DNA from: Podospora comata
Taxonomy: Eukaryota > Ascomycota > Sordariomycetes > Sordariales > Podosporaceae
Direction of reading: 5' to 3'
Assembly: GCA_017354895.1 (NCBI GenBank)
Contig: CP071496.1
Coordinates: 3,534,001-3,598,000, forward strand
Length of the DNA: 64,000 bases
Position 1 is the stretch's first letter, and every line of letters starts with the position of its first letter. The notes under the pieces were generated by a model. That model ran no database searches. It was not told the DNA's origin and saw only the letters and a program-made list of their open reading frames with translations. Of this stretch, positions 1 to 11,342 are shown piece by piece. The translations under genes were made by a program, and so were the position numbers.

Positions 1-2707
1 CCACCAGGACATGTTTCCTGTATCCGGGGCCCTTTTCCATCTCGGCCTCGTATCTGGCCGTTTCGTTTTGATCTCCTGCTGATCGTGTCCCATCTTCCTT
101 CCCGTCTGGTCGTCGTGCAGAACCGACTGGAGGAGCCGAGCGGCCGCCTTGCGTCATGTCACTTTGCCGTCGTCTTGTTTTTCCATCAGGAGCTTCCTCG
201 GTCATCCGGATCACATCACGAGCAAGAGGCTAGTATGAACCTTGCAAGCGACATATAGTTCGGCCAGTATTTCAGAACCTTCGCCTCGTACCGCACCTGC
301 TATGTGATAAGGCTAGATCAAAGCAAAAACAAAAAATACAACGCAGATCGTGATGGTTGGCTATTCAGGACTCGCCACGTCGCTTTGAGAAGCCTCCAAC
401 CACTCCACACATTCGAGTGGGCCGCGTCTGGAACAGTATTCTGCTGATATTTGTCATGGGGACTCAACAGCGTGGACTCGGCCCGGCAGTGGGTCGTCAC
501 CTCTTGGGAATGAGACTCTAGTTCATGTGAGGACATTGTCATGCGAGACTTCACTCAGGGGTAGCCATCGAGAGAGCGGAGTGTCGGTCACAGCCTCCGA
601 GTCTACGTATAGCTGGGACTGGCAAGAGCGCACGGAAGGCTCCAACAGAGACAGCTATCTCTCGGAGCTGCCTGATTGTTGCAGATGTGATTTAGGCCAC
701 AGGGCACACGATCTTGTCCCCCAGGGTTTCATTCAGGCCTTAACCCCGGCACAATTCTTTGGCTCGGCACTTGATCCTCGTGGTGGGAGAGCCTGCTTGC
801 TCTGGCAGTACTGTGACTGAAGTCAAATGCAAGCTGAACGGCGCCGTCAGCACTCTCACCACCACAATGCTCTGTTCCGAGCCGTCGGGCTTGATGGGTG
901 AGACCATCAGGAAAGCCGGAATCCAATCAGCTTGCGGAATGGATGCAAGAGCTCTCGACAGGGGGTGTCCTCAAACACTGGTTCAAGGCCACCGTTTTGC
1001 TATCTCAGCCACGGTATACGAACTGTGGCTTCACCCAATATATCGTGTGAGTATCTTTGAGAACACGTCCATGCCGAGAAAGAAATCTATCTGCAATATA
1101 CTGGATATCAAGCGGCCCGACAATGGTTCTCTTGACACACCCCTCTCCTCATGAGCGAGGAGTTTCCGCACGCACACCCCCTGCCAGGTACGGAATGTGA
1201 TGACGCTGATAGAGGGAGGCTAAAAGACTTGTTATTTCTGTTTTGGCGGTGGTCTCGGCCCTGGGCCATGGCCGTGGCCACTTCGACCCAGCCTAGCCCG
1301 ACAATGGCTGCTAGGTGGGCCGATCCGGAAGGGGCCTGGACGGCGTCCGCAAGTTCACACGGGAAGATCCTCTTCTCGGCACACACACCATAGCGACCCA
1401 AGAACCGGCGCTAGTGATGCTGTTGTAAGTGCCAGAGACAAGAGGACAACACCTCTAGGGCCTCACAGGGGTCGTCGTGGACGTTGGGTTCTGATCCCCC
1501 CCTGCTGCCAGGTCGCAAGACAATGAAATATCACTCGCAGGGGTTGGCCGTGCGTTATGCAGGGAGTACCGAGCGGAAGCTCTGTTGGAAAGGTAGAAAA
1601 GAAAAGAAAAAGAAGGAGGAAAAAATGGCCAGCGAGGCTGGGTATGTGGTGAAGCAACCAGAGAATGGCCAACCAGTCTCGGGCCAATACAAGAGTACAA
1701 GAACGCCAAGGGGCTGGCTTTTGGCCACCACGGCTTGCTCATGTCAAATTGTGAGTTCATGGCGCGGTGGGGAATCCATGGTGCTCAACCGTGGTTATTG
1801 AGCCATGAACAACGTGGCTCCTATGAAGGCCAGTCCGGCCACAGAGGGACCTGCGCGGGCCAGGAAACGGGCTAATTTGCCGGCAAGGGTACCACCACAC
1901 ACCCCCAGGGCAGACAGAGGGACACTCCCCCTTGATAGCTCAACGTGTGATCGCAAACGTGACTTGACGACGCGGGGGGATGGCAGCCGGGGAGCCGGGG
2001 GCAACAACATGTACCAGGACAGTCCCCAGGAGATGAGATGGACGAAAAAGGACTCCATCGCCCTTACCACGCTCCATCAAGGAACCCCCGGGTACCTAGC
2101 ACCGCTTGATGCATGGCCTACTGTTGTGTAGTCGACGACAAGGGTCCTGCCACCATGGGAAAGGGTAACAGAAGAAGGAGATGATGGCTCTCACAAGTAT
2201 AAGTAAGGTGCCGATATCCTTCACCGTCTCTACCTGAAGGGCGCTTTTCTCTTTCTCCAACTTTCAGGATATACCGTCAACAAGAACCCCAAACATCGAC
2301 ATCTTGGTCAGCCTGCTACCCAGAACTCCAACAACATCATCATTGGCTCCTCGACAAAGGAAAAGAGTGGACGAGCTTTACAAGCATCTGCCTGCCCACA
2401 GCAGCCGGCCTCGACCATCAAGTCAGTAAGTGCATCCAGTCTTGCTCTCGGCCGCCCCCTTTTCTCAAAAACAGTAGGGACACCATGAATGATGTTGTGG
2501 GACCCAAGCCCTGCAGGTCGCTCCGGATGCTGCTGAGTGAGAAGGTTAAACGGTGGATATCTGTCGCTGACATGAAGCCCTGTCTGAATACAGTCTTCTG
2601 CCGTCTGGCCCAGCACACCAATCATAACACTGCCTCGACCCACACGACAGACACACTGTCATCGAGACCCTTACCGCACTGCCTACCTTATCCCTTTGCC
2701 CAACAAG
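1..2707. other. gene-poor stretch and probable 5' UTR of the 2.7 kb gene
   Basis: I see no convincing protein gene here. Open frames on both strands are short, overlap one another and have no recognisable domain. The part nearest the next gene may be transcribed leader: a good donor (GTAAGT at 2426) is followed by a possible acceptor just before the ATG at 2708, which would give a 5' UTR intron of about 280 nt. That intron is inferred only. Confidence 0.4.
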
Positions 2708-3037
2708 ATGTGCTACTTTGAACAAACCCGCTGGAACTGTGGCTACTGGAAGTGGGGTACCTTCCGCCAGCAATGCGAGAAGGAGTACCGCACCGGCGAG
2801 ACGTGCGGACTGAAGCTCGTTTACAGCTGGCAGCCCGCCCAGGGCCCGTGCAAGATTTGTGAGCAAAAGTGCAAGAAGGAGAGGAGGATCGACAAGATGT
2901 TGAACGACATCCAGAGGTGGCAGCGCGAAGGCAACAGGAGGGCCACCATCGAGAAGACGATGCGAGATGTGAACGACATCCAACTCCAGATCAACGAACT
3001 GCTCGCAAGCCATGTGGAGAGGGAGAGGACGTTGTGA
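2708..3037 (+). CDS. small Cys/Trp-rich conserved fungal protein, 109 aa
   Basis: Single-exon frame starting at an ATG that opens MCYFEQ. The first half is rich in Trp, Tyr and Cys, with a run of aromatic residues at about 8-16. It then has an EYRTGETCG segment and a CKICEQKC segment that could bind a metal with the earlier cysteines. The second half (about 55-109) is highly charged and helical and may form a coiled coil. The overall layout matches a family of small uncharacterised Sordariomycete proteins I recognise by pattern only. There is no signal peptide. The function is unknown. The in-frame codons upstream of the ATG lack another ATG, so this start is favoured. Confidence 0.7.
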   Translation: MCYFEQTRWNCGYWKWGTFRQQCEKEYRTGETCGLKLVYSWQPAQGPCKICEQKCKKERRIDKMLNDIQRWQREGNRRATIEKTMRDVNDIQLQINELLASHVERERTL

Positions 3038-3379
3038 TATGACGATGGGAAGGAGGAAAAAAGGAAGAAAAAAGGTTTGTGTCCTACCCTACCTTCTTCC
3101 TGTGCTCATATACCTTACCTTGCCAAGATGGAGGAAGGAAACGAGACGAGGCGAGGAGGGTGAGCGCGAGCAGGAAACAGAATGCTGACAGCATATGCAG
3201 ACGGGTCGTCCATTTCGTTGGTTGCTTTTATCGAGACGAAAAGAGAAACGTGAGAGGCAAATACCATGTGCGTTTTGTGTGTTGTAGAAGGAGGGACGAA
3301 GAAGGGCTGGCGGCGGACGGGTAGGCGGGTTAAGACAAAAAGAAATTTCCTGGGCTGAGGAACATCTCATTCTTGTTTA

Positions 3380-3490
3380 CTCTTTTTTTCGTCATTTCTT
3401 TTTCTTTTTATTCTTCCCGATTTTCTTTTACTTTCTTTTTCTTACTGCATGAAGGGTTCTTTCTTTTTTTTTCTCTTTTTTTTTTAGAGA
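3380..3490. repeat. T-rich low-complexity tract
   Basis: The plus strand is dominated by T with short interruptions, including several uninterrupted T runs, directly downstream of the small Cys-rich gene. It may be 3' UTR or simple sequence. Confidence 0.6.
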
Positions 3491-4400
3491 GAAACGCTGT
3501 GGAGTCGGGGGGGAAATGGGGAACACGGAACAGCCCCCCATCAAGCCACAGATGCAAGCCCTTCCGGAGGCGCGAATCCCACAGTGTCGGCAAGGAACAA
3601 CATCAGGCAGCACAGGGTAGAGGAGAAGGAGGGGGAGACAAGAACCAAGAGGGAAAAAACGACCACCAGACAGAGTTGTGGGTGCGGGAATAGATGCATA
3701 TCGGATACCGCCGGAGCCTGGCCATGACTGGCGGGACCGGAACCGATGATGGGAGGAGGAAATATTGGGCGAGAAGACTTGCCCTCTGCTGCCGTTTGTA
3801 CATTTTTACTTGTTCACTTCTGTCTTTGTCACGTTTTCTCTTGTTAGGTACGGTTCGTCATCTTGTTGGAATATTGGCTCTTTGAAAACCAGGGCACTGG
3901 TCATCACTGGGTGACAGAGCATGCGCCAGCTTTTGTTGTTCTTTTTTTTTTTTTCTCATCCTTCAGGCAGGGGAGTTTCAAGTTTTTTACATCCGGCTTG
4001 GGTTTCACGACACACAATGGGACGTCCTGTGATTATTGGTCAAACTTGGGGAGGGAGGGGGAGCGGAAGGCTTGGAGAGTTATGTGGTGGTGGGAACTAC
4101 CACATGGCTGGCAGGCCGAGAATCGGCATGGACGGCTCTTTCATTGTTAAATGTTAAAAGATGTCACAGAGAAGCGAGACGAAAAAGCGCTTTACGTATA
4201 ACAGTAACGAAATATCACTTATTTTGTGTTTCTTTTCAGCCCCCCTTCCCTCTGCCACACTTGAAGATGACCCTGAGCATGGCAGGTGTAAGAGGGAAAG
4301 GGAGGGGAAGGAGGAGGGGGGGAACAACTACCGGATCCGCAACCCTTTCTTCAGTGTGCAAGATCTTCTGGTAAAGACCCGTTTACTCCTCTCTCTCACG

Positions 4401-4432
4401 CACCACACACACGCACACACACACACACACAG
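4401..4432. repeat. CA dinucleotide microsatellite
   Basis: A nearly pure (CA)n run with one CG interruption near its middle, inside the long gene-poor stretch. Confidence 0.9.
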
Positions 4433-5497
4433 AGGTTTTGTGTGTGGGTGGGTGGAGAAGGGAGCCACAGAACCAGTGGGATCACTCCCCGTTTTTGCTC
4501 TCCCACCCACTCACCCCTCTTTAGGAGGAGAGAAAGTTTAGCACACACAGGTACTATACATCACATTACATTTTGCTCAGGCAGGCAAAAGGCAAGGGAC
4601 GAGGGCGGGGCGGGGGAGGGGATGAGGGGGAAAGGGGGAGACTAGCATCGGCAGCCATCGGCAGTCTCGAAACAGATCACACACCCGTCAAGGTTTTTTT
4701 TTTTCTGCTTCTTCTCTCACTCTTTACACCCACACCCCCCCTCTCCATCTAGGGCGGGGTCAAGATGAGATGTCAGATGCCGTAGCGAGGTGGAAGGGGT
4801 GGAGACTGTGTGGGTGACTGAGTTGACGCGGGGGGAGTGGACCTGTGGGAAAGGAAAATGTTCTGGAAGAAATCTAGCCCCTGGTCACGTAGGTAGTAGG
4901 TACTCTTGTAGCCGGGTGCGAAATATGGCAGGCGGACCTGGCGAGAACAAGAAGAATTTGAAGAATTGGGGGGATGAATAAGAGGCGCATCCGCCGCTTC
5001 TCTTCTCCTCTCAACGGCAAGGTGAGGGGATCTAGATCTGGTGGCAGAGGATGGGGAAAGAACAGCTGCATGTTTCACGGTGAGAAAACGGCCTGCTGGT
5101 GGGAGTTCTCGTCGTGGTGGCGAAAAGGGACGGCTCGGATAGGGGACGAATATTCGTTTTTATTTGCTTTTCTCGGACAATTTTCTGGTGGTGGCGGCGG
5201 CGGTGGTGGAAGGTGTGTGTAATTTGCTTTTTCTCTTTTTCTTTTTACCTCTTTTCCTGCGAGCAACGGCCAACACACCCATTTGCCGTTCCGAAACAGC
5301 CTGGGAATTCTGGAAAGCAGAACCTGGGGAAGATGTGATGTGATGATGGATAACGGTGGTGAACATCGGGCTTGGGCATCAGGAACCGACAAGATGGAAT
5401 GGTTGGGCGTGGCATGGCATGGCAGGTTTGAGACATCTTTGAACGTGGAACGGCACGCGCGGTTTAGTTCGGTAGGTACGTGGTAGGCTAGGCAGCT

Positions 5498-5553
5498 GAG
5501 AGCGAGAGATCGAGAGATCGAGAGATCAAGAGAGAGAGAGTGAGTGAGAGAGA
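5498..5553. repeat. GA-rich microsatellite with GAGATC units
   Basis: Two to three tandem GAGAGATC-type units run into a plain (GA)n tract. It is purine-only on the plus strand for most of its length. Confidence 0.85.
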
Positions 5554-7191
5554 ATTGATGTGACGTGCTTTTCTCCTTCCCATACTTGCTTCCTGCGGGC
5601 TGAGGGCGTCTTGTTTCTTGTCCCTCTCGCTTCCGCTGCCCTCTTCTCCAATCGTTGCAACGGACCCTGGCCCCCCTTTTGCCCCGATAGCCATCTGCAG
5701 TTCTTGCAGAGGCGGCCCAATGAGTCGGCCATGCCACACCGTAAACACATGCCAGCCATGACCCCACTGCCATGCTTTTTCCTCGCTGGCTGTCCCTCTC
5801 GTCTTCCATGACATGACGACCGAATCACGCACAGACTCCCGCTTTTGGGGCGGGCGGCCGGAGTCGGGGTCGTGATGGTGGTGCTTATCATGCATACTCT
5901 TTCGTTTTCGATGTTGCGTTGTCGTCAGGGATCTGCCCTCTGTTGAACGTGTTGGATGCTTCCCATCCCCAGCAGGTATTCACGCAGGACGTCTGATGTA
6001 CTTCCGCAATGAGCCTACATCGGTTAGCATTGTGGGTGTGAGCAGGGCGAGCCGCTCTCCGGAAGGGGCGGAGCTATAGAGAAGAAAAGCCCTATGGATG
6101 ACAGATAGTATCCGGCCGCCAAGCTGTGGCAAGTCCACTTCCCACACTCACCCCCGCGCTCGGCAACGGTACGACAAGACAGCCTGGCTGACCGATGGAT
6201 GGCGGAACGGTGGCTAGGGGTGTTGGTGACTTGGGATTCATGGTGGCAAAAAAGAAGAGAATAGACGTGCATGTTGGCGTTGTTTGCTGTGCTGGTGCTG
6301 GTTGTGGGTTCTTATATCTAGCAAGACTCCACCGCGAAGCAACATGACCAGCACAAAAAGCCCTAAGCATGTATGCACGTGGCCGCCGCTGAATGGATCA
6401 TGAGGCTTCCTGTCGAGTCGGTCGTTTTCTTGGTGCGTGTGCCTGTCGATGGCGGGTGTGGTGGGTGTCGAGGAAACTAAACCGACAGCGCTTCCCACCC
6501 TCTCGCCGAATATCTGTCCGATTGGCTGCGTGTCATGGGGGCACCAGGGGAAAGGGTGAGCTGGACCAGTCACAAGGAGCCTGACAGAAAAGAAGCTTTG
6601 CTTATGATTGTAGAATTCAGTGTCTGGCGGCAATAGCGCGTCCTTTTGTTTTAAACGCCCATACCATGTTTTTTTCTCTCGCGTCGACCGTTTCTTGGGA
6701 GCTACTTTGTAGTCTCCGTCTCCAGCCCTACCGAGCGTGATCAATAATGAAACAAAGACAAATATGGAAAGCGCCATCTCCGGCCTCCATGGGTATCAAA
6801 TCGTTACAAAACACGGGCCGTCCCACGGTGCCACGTTTTACCTCCCATCCCACTCTCACATCCCCCTTGGCCCCATGACACACATCCACCCACACACCAT
6901 TTCCAGCCTTGATGACAAGCGGCAACCCCACATGAAGTGAAAGGAGGGAGGTGGGGAAGGAGAAGGGAAGGGGGGAGGGAGAACAGCTGAACACCGGCGG
7001 GTTGGACGAGGCATGCCAGCAAGTGCAGGTCAGCAGGTGCGAGGCGCCCCCCTCCAAGGTACGGCCCAAGGCCGGAGCAGATCAACCGGGATTCCTTCTC
7101 GGTTCCTTCCTGGACCACCGCATGGGAGATCTCGTGAGGGTGTAGTGGCGGTTACGGCGGAAGCTTCAAACTCATGTTGTATATGCCTCCC

Positions 7192-7823
7192 TCAGCGCAT
7201 CGCAGCTGCAGCATCAGCAAAGTTGCCAACAAAAGATTCCGTGGCTCCCTCGAGCTTGATGGGTATAGCGGTGTTTTGCTGCATCTCGATGGTGTCGTCG
7301 TCGGGGGTGCCCCAATCAACTCGTGCCACAGCAGCCAGGTCGTCGTGTGACGAGAGTTTGGAGAGGAGGTTGTGATAGCGGACCAGGTTGGCGTCGGGGG
7401 CAGCGGCGGGATATGCGTATGGCATCTCGGGACTGTCTGGAGCCGCAGAAGGCGACGCCGTCCAGTGGTTGCTTGGTGCAATGTCGTAGATGTCGACCAT
7501 GTTGCTGTTCATGCACATCTGTCAGCCGGTGGGTGGGTGGTAGGGGCCAGGGGTGCATACTCTGACGTGCGCGCAACCACCCTCTGCAGAGCCTCAATCT
7601 CTCTTTGAACATCCTGTGGATCCTCGGGGCCCATCATCTGTTGCTGTTCAAAACTGCCGTATTCGAAGTTGTTCGGGTCGTCAAACAGATGCTGCGCCTC
7701 GTCGTCCTGTTCGGCCATAGTTAGCACAAACCAGCAACGTCATCAAAGCCGCCCTGAGGAACCACCAACCTCATCATAATCATCTCGTCGCCTGCTCCCC
7801 AGGCAAGAAGCGCAATTGCCCAT
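7192..7823 (-). CDS. MEH1: MEH1/LAMTOR1-like lysosomal (EGO/Ragulator) adaptor, 170 aa
   Basis: Three exons on the minus strand: 7823-7770, 7706-7561 and 7504-7192. The splice sites keep frame, with a branch-point-like GCTAAC in intron 1. The protein opens MGNCASCLGSRRRD, an N-myristoylation plus palmitoylation signal (Gly2, Cys4, Cys7). Next come an acidic linker, EDPQDVQREIEALQRVVART and NMVDIYDIAP. A C-terminal helix contains LVRYHNLLSKL. This is the pattern of LAMTOR1 in animals and Meh1/Ego1 in yeast, the lipid-anchored scaffold that ties Rag GTPases to the vacuole for TORC1 amino-acid signalling. The length and motif order fit the family. Family assignment rests on motifs, not on a search. 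Confidence 0.8.
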
Positions 7824-8701
7824 GGTGTTATATATTAATTCGGTGGTGTATGTGCGTCGAAAAAAAGAGTGTAACGGGGTCGAGAAAAGCAACGAAACTA
7901 AACGATCGGGAAACAGTGAACTGGGTTTTTATCAACGGGTGCCCTTGGGCGACAGAAAGGGAGGCTCAATGTGGTCGGTTCATAAGTGAGAGAATAGCCG
8001 TGGCTGAAAGGATTACAAAAACAAAAGACGATGCTGGGATAGTCGCTCCGTCGAAAGAAATGGATCAAGAAGAGTTCGCGGTCGGGAGACGTCGTCGTCG
8101 TCGCATCGTGTTTGTCTTGTCCTTTTTTCCCCAAACTCCAGAAGTGACACCACGCGGCTAAATCTCGTCCTGCTCCATCCCTGTTCCCTCGGCTGATCCT
8201 CGCCAATAGACACCTGCTGGGTGGGTCAAAGCTGGTGCACGGGCCTTATTTAAACCCGTCACCCCGCTCCATCTTGTCATCGTTGCCGCAGTAAACATGC
8301 CCCTTTTACCCCTGAATGCAACTCGCCACAAAATCATTTCTATTTCACAGACTATCCTCTGCAAAACCAAACAATATGCACCCGTTGAAGTTGAGCAATC
8401 TTGAGATTTCAGAAGACCACAGACCTTAGAATCCTGACAAAAACACGATTGCTTGGGATTGCTTGGCATTGCCGTCAAAGCTCTTCAGTAGAAACATCAT
8501 CACAAAATCAAATCACCGATACTGCGAGACAAACAGTTCCCGTTCCCCTCCTCGCCAATCCTGCCATGTCTTTTTGGCGATCAGTCAGCCATCCCGCCTG
8601 CCGATCGACCGCCAGGTCTCGGTAAAATCAGCCACGAACCCAGCTGCGGAGCACAGACCCCCAGGTATCATGATAGATCGGCCCAAGAGGTAAGGGACAG
8701 T
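7824..8701. other. intergenic, divergent promoter side of the MEH1-like gene
   Basis: No supported gene. Frames are short and shadow each other. This interval must contain the promoter of the minus-strand MEH1-like gene and upstream sequence of the next plus-strand gene, whose true 5' end is uncertain and could extend into it. Confidence 0.4.
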
Positions 8702-9897
8702 ATGGTGGACCGAACGATATATATCTTGCAGTATGTCCTTCAGATCTCGGAGGATGGAGCTCTGTTGCGTCTGGTGCCTAGCCGCGAGATGTCTGATCAA
8801 TCTCCTACATATCTTTTCCGCCCGGCCAGGCAGGCTTTGGTGCCATTATCTCCCTCTCCATCATCTTCATCAATGTTCTCATCCACTCCTTCAGTGACCC
8901 GCACCACGGCTTCCATCGCAAGTAGCACTAGCCTTCAGCCCCAGCGACGACAAGCGGCAGGGACATGCCGGGCGGATGAGTCAACATGCCCCCAAGCAGG
9001 CTGGTGTTGTATGTTTTCTTTTATTCCCTGTATCGCCAACATGGCCGACCGCTGACTCTTTTCACCACCACAGGTAACAAAGATGAGACCTGTTTCCTTG
9101 AAGCCGGGGCCTTCTTTTGCTGCCCAACCGGCGCCGGCAAAGGAGGTTGCGTCAGGGTCTGCCACTCCGGCGACTTCCAATGTGGTGGCACCACCCCCGA
9201 CACCACCGGCATCTGTTGCGCCAACGGCCAAACCTGCATCGGCGGCGATACACCCCTTCCCTTCTGTGCTGACACTGGCGCATCGAGCTCTACCAGAAAA
9301 ACATCAACCTCACTCACAACAAGCCAAACCAGCACTCCTTCTCACAGTGGCGACTCACACACCTCCAGCACCACAACGTCTCTGCAGTTTCCTACCCCCA
9401 GCCCCAACAATTCCCCCTCCTTCTCGACCTATCCAACTCATACGATATCCAACATCCCGTCCCCGTCAGCCACTGAGCCCCCCTCCTCCAACTCCGGAAT
9501 TTCCCTTGCAGCGCAAATCACAGCCATCATCGTGCCTCTCGTAATCATAACCCTCATCATCTCCTGCATCTTTCGCTGCCGCCGCAAGAAGCAGCGCGGC
9601 ACCCGGATTCAATCCACCGATTTTACCGAACAGCAGAACACCAGCACGGGCACCACCGGCACGGGCATCAGCCATAACGCCGACGGGCTGTCCTTTTACA
9701 GCGCCTATTCTTCGTATCCCAAGACACCTCCTCCCCCGCCGCCCACATTTTCTGCTGGAAGGCTCTACGGGAGAGAAGCAAAAGAGGAAGATGGCGAGGT
9801 TATGAGCTCGCATGAGAGGTACATGATGGAGAGCAGGATGTTCAGGACACCAACACCTCAGTCGCCAGTTGGGCAAGGAGCGGGTAGGGGGCTGTGA
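8702..9897 (+). CDS. single-pass membrane protein with Cys-rich ectodomain, about 376 aa
   Basis: Two exons, 8702-9008 and 9074-9897, joined across a 65-nt GTATGT...CACAG intron that restores a WCC-N codon series. The spliced product has a Cys-rich module over about residues 89-150 with repeated GWCC, FFCC and GICC motifs. A long Ser/Thr-rich stalk follows, then one hydrophobic helix (IIVPLVIITLIISCIF) followed by a CRCRRKK-type stop-transfer signal and a Pro-rich cytoplasmic tail. This is the architecture of fungal Mid2/WSC-like surface sensors, though no WSC domain is evident. The chosen ATG gives no clear signal peptide, so the true start may be in an upstream exon. Function is inferred from topology only. 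Confidence 0.65.
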
Positions 9898-10023
9898 AGA
9901 ATGGAGATAATTACTTTAGTATCTGCCAACTGTAAAATGATATATAATACATCTGAACCATACCACTAGGGCTGCTCCGGAGCAAAGAGCGGCCAGTGCG
10001 CCGAGAGTTGGTCACAGGCGTTA

Positions 10024-10686
10024 ATGGGAGCCATCGTCGACAACACCTTATTGTCCCGCCCCGCCTTCCAAACAGCTTTTCAGAGGCGCGACCCCCGAAT
10101 CCCCGAGATCGAGATCCCATCACATAGCTTGCGTCAACCCAGAAACGGAACGAGCGGCGCCTTCGTCGGATTAGCCCTGGGCACCGACAAGGAAATATTC
10201 GGCGAGGTTCTCTCTTTATTTTACGGAGAGAACAAGTCTGGCCTGTCCAGCCCATACCACAAATGTTGGGTAAATCGTGTCGGCAACCGGAGTGCCGGTT
10301 GCATCCGAGCCATCGTTATTCACTGCGAGGGCAATGCCAATCACGCCAAGAGCTACCTCACCGAGATGCAAACCGCCCTCGTCAAACGGTGTCCCAATCT
10401 CAAATCCAATGAGCACAACTGCGACTGGCCCATCCCCGCCGACTTTTTCTTTACGAGGATCACGGCAAGCCACATGGCCATGACTTGGCATCGATTCAAG
10501 GATCTGGAGATGATCGGCCTGCAACATTACTACATGCCGGCGCGCGTTCAGGATAACTCGCCGTTATGGGAGCTTCTCGCCAAGCTCTGTAAGCAAAGCA
10601 AGACCAGGGCCGTGGCCATGCAACGAGCGGATATCTTTGTGACCGACAGAGCGGTGGGCGAGTGGGTCGAGTCAAAGCCATCATAA
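10024..10686 (+). CDS. F-box-type fungal hypothetical protein, possibly truncated, 220 aa
   Basis: Single-exon frame. The block around residues 48-100 (a hydrophobic stretch, then EIFGEVLSLFYGEN and a W..RVG..N...I segment) resembles a large class of fungal proteins whose N-terminus is an F-box-like motif followed by 'FYGEN' and an arginine-rich beta repeat. The leading 'LLLVNKQ' portion usual in that class is replaced by non-matching sequence. This copy may therefore be divergent or an N-terminally eroded paralogue. There is no signal peptide or membrane segment. The 3' flank enters a degenerate repeat at 10774. Function unknown. Confidence 0.5.
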   Translation: MGAIVDNTLLSRPAFQTAFQRRDPRIPEIEIPSHSLRQPRNGTSGAFVGLALGTDKEIFGEVLSLFYGENKSGLSSPYHKCWVNRVGNRSAGCIRAIVIHCEGNANHAKSYLTEMQTALVKRCPNLKSNEHNCDWPIPADFFFTRITASHMAMTWHRFKDLEMIGLQHYYMPARVQDNSPLWELLAKLCKQSKTRAVAMQRADIFVTDRAVGEWVESKPS

Positions 10687-10773
10687 CTAGCAATGTAAAA
10701 CTACGTTGGCGCATATCGATTTCTCAACCATGCCCCAAAAGAAAGTTGGTAGACCTCCTGAATATCGTTTTAT

Positions 10774-10922
10774 GTCTCTCAACTATCTTTTTAGGTCTGT
10801 CAACTATTTTGTGAGACATGAAGTACTTTTATTTGAGGTCAATTAGTTGTTTTCAAGGCCTATTAGCTGTTCTTTTCAAGGCGTATTAGGTATTTCTAAG
10901 GCCTACAACTATCTTCTGAGGC
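10774..10922. repeat. degenerate 20-23 bp tandem repeat, AT-rich
   Basis: About six to seven imperfect units can be laid out, most starting G(T/C)C and ending (A)AG, with an internal TATTAG-TGTTTT or CAACTATCTT core. Examples start near 10795, 10838, 10858, 10881 and 10901. They are diverged, which suggests an old minisatellite. The rest of 10687-11342 shows nothing else I can support. Confidence 0.5.
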
Positions 10923-11342
10923 ATGGCTTACTTTTGCCGTGCCAGCCATTTTGTCTACAGTGTGAACAATACTTTACAGGCGAGGTAAAATGCCACAAAG
11001 AGTGTGGGGAAATGTACCAACAAGGAAGCTTTAAAGAGCAACCAGAAGGTGGGTGGCTCATCCAACAAATCTCTGCCATGTTGTGACAAGAGCACATGGG
11101 TACTCTTTCAAATGGGAGCTTGCTGTGATATACCCCACAAAATTCAGGGTCTCCTCTCCATGATCTCAAGTCCACCGATACACAGGTACTTCTGAGGCTG
11201 CACAACTCCACCAGTGATACCAATCATATGAGGGAACTCATCTCCCGAATTCTGTCTCTCTCTGTTTCAACTCCATCTGTTACAGCTCCGTCTCCATTCT
11301 AACCGGAACCTCAAGCCACACTCCTTCAGAGACGCCATCATC

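Larger units (their letters stand above)
3038..7191. other. 4.1 kb low-complexity intergenic region
   Basis: This unusually long gene-free interval holds poly-T and pyrimidine tracts (about 3370-3490, 3940-3960, 4695-4720), a CA repeat and a GA repeat. Long frames exist (for example a 244-codon minus frame at 5075-5809 and a 179-codon minus frame at 6238-6777). Their products are runs of simple composition without domains, so I treat them as chance. Long UTRs or a non-coding transcript are possible but cannot be shown from sequence. Confidence 0.4.

Noticed and set aside
5075-5809. 244-codon minus-strand frame
   Set aside because: The product is dominated by Ser/Leu runs from the GA repeat and a poly-Pro run; no domain, no signal peptide, and overlapping frames are equally open.
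6238-6777. 179-codon minus-strand frame with a hydrophobic N-terminus
   Set aside because: The hydrophobic start resembles a signal peptide, but the rest has no pattern of a conserved protein and sits in low-complexity DNA. Kept out for lack of support.
10687-11342. Transposon remnant or CRISPR-like array
   Set aside because: Units are short, diverged and lack terminal inverted repeats, coding remnants or regular spacers; a decayed minisatellite explains them better.
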